From: Pleurotus djamor
Lineage: Eukaryota > Basidiomycota > Agaricomycetes > Agaricales > Pleurotaceae
Assembly (NCBI GenBank): GCA_029747585.1
Contig: JAPEVF010000393.1
Location: 1 to 41,789, forward strand
Reading direction: 5' to 3'
Length of the DNA stretch: 41,789 bases
Shown: positions 33,753 to 41,789 of the stretch, in pieces
Layout of the letters: each line of letters starts with the position of its first letter
How positions within the stretch are numbered: position 1 is the first letter of the stretch
The notes under the pieces: generated by a model
The model's input: only the letters and a program-made list of their open reading frames with translations
The model's database searches: none
What the model was told of the DNA's origin: nothing
Translations under genes and position numbers: made by a program

Positions 33753-35258
33753 TTTCTAAGCAGAGGACCTGAGTGGTAGACTTCGTCCGTCAAGGGCGCC
33801 TTTAAATGAACCGTCAGTTATGTGAGGAAATCAGAAGGTGGCAACATACTATAACTTTTATAGTCTCTCCGTCGNTTTTTTTTTCAGGATCATTGTTACA
33901 TAACCTGTTGGTCCACTATCAGAGCAAGGAGTGCCTATCTTATATCAGGTTTAGTGTGCTGCATGTACTGGCGTTCCTTTCGCAGCAAGGTTGTTTGAAA
34001 TGCCGACGAACGCATCCTTGTACAAAAGAGGGTATGAGTAAGGCCTTGAGGCCTGCTATCGCATCAGTGATGGATTGATGGAGGACTTTGGGAAACTCTT
34101 GCCATACCGGTCCATAATGCATTCGCTCTATGCCAGCGTTCGTGGTAGCGGCCATGCATCGTGTACGATGTCCCTGCCATCGAAGCTTCCTGACCAAGAT
34201 GCAATTGCAGTGAGCCTGACCTCGTTCTAGATCATGGAGAGATCACTGTTGGCTGAGATCGCAAAGTCCTCGCACGTTTCCGTGCTGTAATACATATAGG
34301 ATATCGAAACGAAAGTAAGGCTCCAAATCAGGGTCTATTTGCCGTATGGGTTTCTGTTTTGCATTCCGTGCGCGCACACGAGAGGTTTCTCAAAGTTGAA
34401 TGTACAGTCAATCGACCGTGAAGAGCCCGTTATGTTCAGAATCATCATCGGATGGTGAGGGAGAAGAAAAGGCAATTGGCGCCCGGGATTAGGCTGGAAA
34501 CCAACCTCTATGACGAGAGGATGACAATCGATCCCCGGGATTCCAACGGGATTCTGACGGTCCAGACACACAGACAGCTCTTCATCCCATCTCATCCGGT
34601 CACTTCGCTCATTTCCTTAGCTAGAACCGTCGCGNTTTTTTTTTCGATAGGCTGGCGTCAAATGCGAGGACCAATCCGCGCGACGCCTAGCACGTTAAGC
34701 GGCAGGGAATCCAAGAAAAAGTACTTGTTCGAACGTTCAGTCCCAGTATGGGTGCAAGTAGGCCCAAATGCCAGTCTCTACTTATGATGATGACAGTTGA
34801 GTGCAAGGGAAAGACGGAAGGCCCCAGAGAATGGCCCGCACCATTGACCCCGAATGTGACCGACGGTAAGCCTATGATGCCATAGAGCTACATACACCCT
34901 TTTATTATTTACGCATCAGAAACGCGATTGGATTACTTCAGGCTCATCAAGTGATAGACCGCCCATTCTCAACCCATTCTGCGCGTGAATAGAGATACTC
35001 CGAGGAAGAGGGTTCAGCGCCAGCGCTTCAGCTCCGAGTCAAAGTTTGTCTAAGCTTAAACGAATCGTTAACAGAATGTTGGATTGTTCGAGGAGACGCT
35101 GGATAGATGTAAGCATATGGCTATGGGTATCTCCTCGGGTTGCATACCAAACTTGCCCGGGCGCGTTGCGCGAAACTCAAAGCGAATAAGGCGGCCCCGG
35201 AGGTGGTCCTTACAAGCAGCTCTACGCTGCTAACCGCCGTTAGTACCCTACGATGGTC
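33753..35258. other. Gene-poor region, no supported gene
   Basis: Contains two isolated N bases, each directly before a run of T (33875, 34635). The part next to 33752 is the promoter of SDR copy 2. No frame or spliced model with recognisable features was found. Confidence 0.4.
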
Positions 35259-35614
35259 TTATACATGATGGTTCTGGTAAGTGAAATTCCGAATAGCGTC
35301 GTCTACCAGCTTTGACGCATTTTCAGTCACCCAAAACGCGAGCATCCAGAACTCAGAACCCTTCGAAATATTGTTGTGCGATTGCCCACGACCTCGGCGA
35401 GGCATGTACATGTCACCCTCCAATCCAACAATACATACTCGGTCCGTACGACTCGGAACTCTCAGAGCGTCGTGGGATTCAAGATGCTCCATGTTCCCTA
35501 CCTTGGCAGCGATCTGAGAGGATCAGTGTCGAAAAGCTGACTTCCGAGATCACATAGACACTAGTGGTGCATTCTCCACATGTACTGAATACAGGTGAGA
35601 TTGAACATCGATGA
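35259..35614 (-). CDS. Possible 3' exons of an unresolved gene
   Basis: An 85-codon terminal frame (35513-35259) begins right after a good acceptor (CTCTCAG) and ends in a stop. It joins in phase to a 29-nt candidate exon (35614-35586). The joined translation is well mixed, includes EHLESHDALRVPSRTDR and CIVGLEGDMYMPRRGRG, and looks protein-like, but I recognise no family. The first exons, expected toward 36000, were not found. It could be a real gene, a decayed one, or chance. Confidence 0.35.
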
Positions 35615-36000
35615 CTTAAAGGCATATGAGGCATAGGGGAAGTAGACTGTAACGACTGGTAAGTTTGGGGTGTCAAAGGGAGATAGGTGGCGGTGGGTTG
35701 AACAGGAGCAGTGAAATGGCAAGGAGAGAGCGTTGACGGGGACGGAACAGAATATTGGTAGCCATCAAGGCTCAGTGAAAAAGGAGCGACAAAATAAAAA
35801 CTGGGGAGGGTATATGGTGGCGAGCCGGAAGAGAAGCCAGCCAAAAATCAAGAAGATGCATTTGAAATGGATAGAAATTAGTTCGCGATGGAAGGGCATA
35901 TGGTGTGAGGAAGTTCAATTACCAATCAATAGACGGCGATCTGGAAAAAGGATAAGAAGAGATTGAAATTAGCAAGCATCCGTCAAACGCACACAAGAGC

Positions 36001-38335
36001 TCAAGCGTCGAAATCAGCAGTAAACTTGGTGAAGGGGGGTTGATCGGGGTTCATATGGTAACTCACACTGGGTTGCTCGAGAAAAGCCTTGAATTCCGCA
36101 CGAGGAGATGGGGGCGCAGAGGGGCCAGATTCGACACCATCGGAAGGCGCCATCAAGCGAGAGCCATTGATGCTCGCGGTGGACACTTGCCTCTTGAGGG
36201 TACGAACTGACTCGTGAGGGGAGGCACTCTTTACAGTGGGAACACCCAACTTTTCCTTGAGTTGGGATGCCACAGCGTCGACAAGGGTAGGGACAAGGTT
36301 CTTGATGGCACCCTTCGCCGCAGCAAGAGCAGATGGCCCGATTTTCTGAACGGCTGATTTGATGTAGTCGAAGATAGCTTCGGTCTGCGATTCGGTATGG
36401 GATTCCCCATGCGTCACAGTGAGCTGGTCAAGTTGGGTTTGAGGGAGTTTTCGGAGGACGGTGAGAGCCGCGTCTGCCATCAAGGCACGTTGGAAAACGA
36501 GCTTCGCCCCAGTCTGGGTAGCCGGAGTCATAGTGACGGCAGAATCGAAGGAAGCCTCCGTACCAGCGTTGCTGAGGAGATGGGGAAGAATGTTGGTGAG
36601 TGCATATTTGGCGCCGCGAGAGACAAGTGGCTTCGCAACCCTGATAGCATCCTTGATAAGGGGACCCAGAAAATCGAATGCACCTTCCTCAGCACCAGGG
36701 ACCGGAAGAGTAGCGCTTAGGAGTCCTCCAACAAACGCCTCTTGACTACCACCGAGCTCCGCCTCCGAGGCAGAATCCATCAACGGCCTTCGCTCCAATG
36801 TACTTTCATGATTATCCCAGGGGTTAGACAGGGCAATGGTGGCCCTACCATACTTGTAGCTTGCAAGATCGAGAGCACACTCCATCAACTGGGGTGTCAA
36901 CGCAGTCGCAATCTCATCGACGTTAGGGGCGTGATCCAAGTACTCCTTTGACATGTCCGACAAGACCATCTTGAGGACTGCATTGTTTGGGTCCTTTTCA
37001 TAGACGTTGAAGAGTCCTTGCAGAGATGCCTCAGCTAAGACAGCTCGCTCTGCGATACCAGGTGCGATGGGGTCACCAGACCGATTAATAACAGCAGTTA
37101 TGACAGACTCTTGTCCTGCAATGGCACTCAATAGACCGCCAGCGACAGGTCCGACGATGGCTCCAATGGGGCCAAGGAACGGTGCTCCAATGGAGATCAC
37201 CCCAGATCCGATCTTGGCAATCTTGCGGAACGTATCCAAAAAGCCTTCCTCGGAGTAAGGGTCACCGGGGTAGGATGGAATAGAAGGGATGAATGGATCA
37301 GGTCGTATGGGGGTGGGAGTTGGAACGGGGACGGGAAGAGGAGGACCAACAATGTCAAGAGAAACTGTGAGAGATTGGTTTGGTCGGGAAGCAAAGGCGT
37401 TGGAACGGCGGAACAAAGAGAGGAACTTGTCATAGGCATTTCCCCACTTTCCTCCAATAGAGTTCCCAGAGTTAGCTTGGATTCCAATTCCTGCACCGTA
37501 GCAATGCGTACCAATGGCTACCAGTCCAGACGCAGTCCTTGCGATGATCGGCGCCCCAGACTGACCGCCATACGTAGAAAGCTGGTACGTAATCATATGC
37601 TGCTTGTCGGTCTCCACATTGTAGGTCGTTTTCGCAAACTCGCCGTACATATGCGCTCCTTTCTCATCGCCAAGCGCCTTGTCGCCTGGGTATCCGATGA
37701 CACCAACAATTGCGGTAGCAGAAGGCGCAGTCTCGATGTACTTGAACACATTCAACTGACCCTCGAAGGGTTTGTGAACTCGGATGAATGCAACATCGAA
37801 CGGGCGGTCCTGGAGTCCACTCGGAGATGGTTGAGCCCACTTCTCTGTGGTAATAACATGGTGACCGTAACGAGCTTGGACACCAGAGTTGGGTGCATTG
37901 ACCGAGTCCACGCCCTCGTATCCAATATAGCACTTGACTTGAATGCAAGCGCCAAAGCCGTACGCACGATCGTAGACAACGTGCCCAGCGGTGACAAGGG
38001 TGTCCTCGTTCACGAGCCATCCGGTTCCCATCATCCATTGTTCACCGGTAGGCGTGTTGAAACACATCTGAATCTTGACGATGGCTAAATTGAGGGGTAG
38101 TGTCAGCTAGAAACTCGGTGTAGACAAAGGCAGAAGGGATAACATACATCGGTACTTCCCACCATTCGCGTAGTCGATGGCGTTCATGCGCTCGCGACCG
38201 TCGATGCCGAGAACCAGCTCCCCGTCGTCGGGATTATGGGTTTTCGAAGCAAAGGTGTCAAATTCTGCCTCGATGTTATTGTTGAGACCGGGGACCTTGA
38301 GAGTCCAGGTGACAGCACNGGGGGGATTGAGACAN
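36001..38335 (-). CDS. V8/trypsin-like serine protease fused to long uncharacterised C-terminal region
   Basis: Two exons (38335-38148 and 38084-36001) give 756 aa once the N at 38319 is dropped and the N at 38335 is read as the A of the ATG; both follow from the frame. The S1B (Glu-specific V8-like) protease domain covers about 60-270. Its triad is His97 in TAGHVV, Asp159 in FDVAFIRV and Ser238 in GGQSGAPII. No signal peptide is seen (MSQSPRAVTWTLKVPG), so it may act inside the cell. A Pro-rich linker at about 310-335 leads to a region with a Gly-rich hydrophobic stretch at about 355-386 and then ~370 mostly helical residues with no family I know. Related fungal proteases often lack such a tail. 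Confidence 0.85.
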
Positions 38336-38347
38336 TTTTTGATCGAG

Positions 38348-38383
38348 GTTGGTTTGTTGGGTTTGGTTTGTTGGTTTGTTGGT
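38348..38383. repeat. T/G-rich simple repeat in the protease promoter
   Basis: Repeats of GGTTTGTT-like units lie 13-48 bp upstream of the protease start codon (minus strand), probably in its 5' leader. On the minus strand it is a CCAACAAA-type tract. A TATAAGT lies further upstream at about 38460-38466. Confidence 0.55.
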
Positions 38384-40253
38384 TAGAGGGGATTCTGTAA
38401 AGAAGGCGCAGGCGTTGAGAGGCGAGAGCGATAGGGAGTTGCAGGATACACCTCACCGTACTTATACTCATCCATTGCCCCAAAGTTCAGAGGATAAAAA
38501 TTACGTGCATAAGTTCACAGAATATTTTCCAGGGGACTAGGAACGCAAAGGCAAGCGCACGTCGACCGGTGTTGCCACCATCCCGAGTGTTGACGGCGAG
38601 CGTTGTGAGAATGAGTATTGCTATGGATGCAGGGCAACAACCAACTTCCAGCTAGGTTCGTCAGGCACGAGAACATCCCATGGGAAGATACAGCAACGAC
38701 GAGACGTAGGGCGCTCAAGTCTCCGCATGATGCCCTGGCCGCAAAGAAGGCGTCAGCATACGCGATACCAGGTCTCGATGCGGCCGCAAAGGACTGTAAC
38801 ATCAGATGGAGCACTCACGGAAGTGGAAAGCAAATCCAGCGACGTTCCAACGGGATGGGGTGATCCTGGACAAGGTGAACTACTTTCGAAAATCCTTGGA
38901 TAATTACGAAGCTGGGCTAAGGAAAGGAACCCCCGTTAGCGTCAAGAAATGGATATACCACTGAGGTACGACTAACGTTAGAGTATGTAACTCAGAGTAA
39001 AGTAGCGCGCCGGAGGACAATATTGCCGAGGAAAAGGACTGTTATCGTCTACGTCGGATCACTTGGTCCTGTTTGAGCGTGAACGATTGCGACAAACAGA
39101 GACATATATTTCGTAGATTCTTGACATAGCGCGGATGCAATCTCGTGACGATTGAAATATTGAGGGATCATTAATCGATCTTCGTCGTTCGGAGCGTTGT
39201 TTGCGTACCTGTGGTTCCGTGAATAAGCTGAGTGATCATTCATTCTACCACATCCGAGAGTCTGGGATGAAACTGACAGGAGGACGGAACGGTAGAATTA
39301 TCCAAGGTCGGGGCGTCCATGCCTGGCCGACAATGGAACCAGCCGCACGCTACTCTGCCCGCGCAGAACACCTGTCCATAGCAGGTAACTTGAATGTTGA
39401 CTCCCTTCATATCACTCTCATTGCTGAGTCCTTCCCCCAGTCGAACGGTATTGGAGATCTTGTACGACTGACTGTGTTGACTTGGGTAAGTATGCATGGC
39501 GGTTACAATACTTATACGATGTTGAGCGAGGTCCGAGCTTGAAACGAGCATGTACTTGTGCCGAGACCCTAAGCTACGGGAAATTGTGCTGGTTCGTCAA
39601 TACTCAGAACGGTGAAGAACGAAAACGACATACCTGGATCAACTTCAGTCCACACGTCGGGGTACCGCGTTTCTCATCTGATAAGATGTTGGGCAAGGCA
39701 AGGAAACTATGAGCATACGAAAATGAGAAAAAAAATGGTCCTTCAACGTGGCGAATTGCATTGAAAGGCTGGCTTACGCCCTCAGCAGGGCGGGTCGTGG
39801 TCCGTCCTCTCCCATACCCGACAACAGCTTAAGCGACAACCTGGTTACCTGTGATATTGAGACATAAGCCACAATTAAACAGAGATTGAGACCTACGCGG
39901 GAAGTATGGTCCGTGTAAGTGCAAGAGACGCATAGCAGTAGGCTCAGACTCCAGAGAGCGGGATTGGCAAGCGAAATGAAAATTCAACGAAGCGGGGGTT
40001 CGATCGGTCTTCCGTTTGATAATTTGCATAGTACACATTGCACATAGAATTCATGCGAAGATTTTGCAGACTGTTATGTAACTGCCCGGATGATAACGCA
40101 CGGACCCAATCAGCGTGAAACAATGATGATGTCATTGATGACACGCAAAGTCTCTCATCACGTGATTGGGTGATCGCGTCGCGACAGGTCTGTTTCCCGC
40201 TCGTTCCCTTCCTTCCTTCCTTCTCCCCATCATCTCGACACCCATCGTTTGTC
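38384..40253. other. Gene-poor region, no supported gene
   Basis: Frames of 60-113 codons occur on both strands (for example 39201-39542 plus and 39240-39551 minus) but overlap and lack features. At 40157-40166 is the palindrome ATCACGTGAT followed by TGGG, a Cbf1/E-box-like site, and at about 40204-40224 a CCTT repeat; together these look like a promoter for a plus-strand gene starting near 40254. Confidence 0.4.
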
Positions 40254-41205
40254 ATGCCTCGCTCTTTAGAACGCCTCGAATGCAAATATACTCGGAGCTG
40301 CTAGTCTACTTCTCAAGATTGTCTCATGTCTGATCGCGTCGCGCAGGCTCATCTTTCCAAGACCGTTATGGTCTTCCTGGATAAATCTGAGCGCCTGACC
40401 GGCTATCGTAGCTAATCCAACATACTGACTACTCGAGTCTCTGTGGATGTGCTGTGCTCAGACTGCTCTATCCTAGCGTTGTGGGAGTATATGCGCAGGA
40501 TTCGAGGTTCCCTCAATATCGACCTTTCTACCTCGATCAGTGCCCTGGACCTGCATATACGCTGCGAAGTAGGTATCGCTCATCACGTCAAGCCACCGTA
40601 GCCGTAAGAATCAAGGTAGAGAGGTGCGTCAAATGAGTATTTGTATGCGCAAATTTCCGTCACTGAGCCCAAACATGCTCACCTGGCCGTCTGCTGTTCT
40701 CCCAGCGATCTCGTCTTCATAGCCGCTTTTCACGATGCTTACTTCTCCGTGATCAGTCGTTAATGCAATCATCAATGGAACTCCAGGAGACGACGGACAC
40801 TTCAGAATATTGATTGGGTCAGAATTGGATATACGGCTCCTTCCAATTTACCTCTCTGCCGTCGGACTTGGGACGACGCTCCTCCACAGATTCACCGTCT
40901 CCAGTGTCTCCGATCCCTTCAATTCCACGAATTCCCAACATACATTCCCAGTCAAGAAATTCCTTCCCTGTAAGGAAGCTACTCAGTGCAGTCCAACTGT
41001 AAGCCCGGGAAATCTTTTCTCAAGCCATGGAGCTGACTCATTTGTATGTGGCTTGTTGGATGGTAATCTTTTTGATGATTTACTGATATCTCTGGGTATC
41101 ATACTGGTGCTGATCAATACTTACAGTTCGCGTGTCTTTACCCGTAGCCTCAAGTACATCGCAGATCCTCTTTCTGAAAGCCATTACTCCCAAACTCTCC
41201 CTTGA
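40254..41205 (+). other. Probable but unresolved multi-exon gene
   Basis: Promoter-like DNA just upstream and coding-like segments suggest a gene, but I could not fix the model. On the plus strand, a piece at about 40496-40566 joins in phase 2 to 40710-40752 and on to 40825-40998, giving DLVFIAAFHDAYF followed by a Ser/Pro-rich stretch (SLPSDLGRRSSTDSPSP). A donor at 40999 and acceptor at 41126 lead to a short tail that ends at 41205. A minus-strand reading of much of the same DNA is also open with fair splice sites, so even the strand is not certain. No family is recognised. Confidence 0.3.
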
Positions 41206-41570
41206 AGCTTCACCCGCACCTCTCTCCTCCCTTCACCTCTGCCATTCTGAGCGCCTTGATCGGAGCCCTTCGATTGCTTGCGCCAACAATGAAGCAATTA
41301 CGTCACACCCAATTGGCCAGCACAGCAAAAGTTCCAAAAATTGCCAAATCAGTCGAAATGATGGTCTGAAGGGGATGGAAGAGGACTCGAGTAGAACGAG
41401 ATGGACGTCTATTTCCCGAAGGGGAAAATGGAGGAGGCCGAGGAGCCAATGAGGGCTCGATGGAACTTGCTGGAATGAGCGATGGCCTAGACAATGACGT
41501 CATAAGTAACCGACGAGGATGATACGGATTTTTTTGGAGAAAGTAGGGACACAATTCTCTCCCTCTCCCC

Positions 41571-41789
41571 ATGTCGAATAACGATTTCTTCTCCTCGGTT
41601 TCAAATAATAGCAATAATAGCAATACTCACCAAGACAATGTCCGCACCTTTGCTGATGCAATTAGTGATCGATTCGCCGCTTCCGCCAACTTTGCCGCAC
41701 CGCCCCTCCTCACTGCACGNCCTGTTGAACACCGACCACCACCACCACCGCCATCATCACCATCCATCAATGCTGCCGCCATCAACAGC
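41571..41789 (+). CDS. N-terminus of a gene cut by the window edge
   Basis: An open frame from ATG at 41571 runs to the window end (73 codons). The start is preceded by a pyrimidine-rich leader (TCTCTCCCTCTCCCC). The peptide is Asn/Ser-rich (MSNNDFFSSVSNNSNNSN), then has TFADAISDRFAASANFAAPP and a six-residue proline run. The N at 41720 is a silent third base of an Arg codon. It is a disordered N-terminus, and no family can be named from it. Confidence 0.6.
   Translation, partial: MSNNDFFSSVSNNSNNSNTHQDNVRTFADAISDRFAASANFAAPPLLTAXPVEHRPPPPPPSSPSINAAAINS

Noticed and set aside
37375..38088. 237-codon plus-strand open frame
   Set aside because: Antisense to the serine protease domain with its intact catalytic triad.
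39201..39551. Overlapping frames of 113 (plus) and 103 (minus) codons
   Set aside because: Mutual antisense frames without any recognisable feature or good start context.

Overview
The window is nuclear DNA from a filamentous basidiomycete, most likely an Agaricomycete. Genes lie on both strands, most are split by many 45-70 nt GT-AG introns, intergenic spaces are mostly 0.1-0.7 kb, and several encoded families (Cys/His miniprotein starting MC, MTI1/BBC1-like protein, MYND proteins, DUF6699-like protein) are typical of that class. No rRNA, tRNA, CRISPR, plasmid or viral features were seen. All exon models were made by eye from splice sites, reading-frame continuity and family knowledge. Seven isolated N bases and two apparent single-base frameshifts show that the consensus is imperfect.

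Region 1 (0-6.4 kb) is mostly housekeeping: a Cys/His-rich miniprotein, an MTI1/BBC1-like actin-patch protein divergent from DIM1 (18S rRNA dimethylase), then eIF2D. Region 2 (6.7-12.0 kb) is a run of predicted secreted proteins: a GH28 pectinase with a 5-nt exon through its catalytic Asp motif, two tandem SurE-like proteins with altered metal ligands (one frameshifted), and a small secreted protein with a clear TATA box. Region 3 (12.8-20.4 kb) holds an RBR E3 ubiquitin ligase, a single-pass membrane protein, CNOT11 of the CCR4-NOT complex, and a MYND zinc-finger protein.

Region 4 (20.4-25.4 kb) has a 276-bp TIR element (MITE) with a TA target duplication, a 5'-shortened and frameshifted GNAT acetyltransferase, and a 13-exon gene for a ~964-aa, largely helical protein. 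Two hydrophobic segments in that protein sit between long helices, a layout like the ClyA/HBL/XaxA helical pore-forming proteins; this is inference only. Region 5 (26.2-33.8 kb) holds a VIP1-type RRM protein, an uncharacterised membrane protein, a DUF6699-like protein and two tandem atypical SDR genes with almost identical exon lengths.

Region 6 (33.8-41.8 kb) is gene-poor. Its one strong gene encodes a V8/trypsin-like serine protease joined by a Pro-rich linker to a long unknown C-terminal region with a Gly-rich hydrophobic stretch. Two stretches look partly coding but could not be modelled fully (about 35.26-35.61 kb and 40.25-41.2 kb). The N-terminus of another gene runs off the right edge. 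The most interesting candidates for new biology are the 964-aa helical protein, the protease fusion, and the secreted cluster with its metal-site-altered SurE pair.
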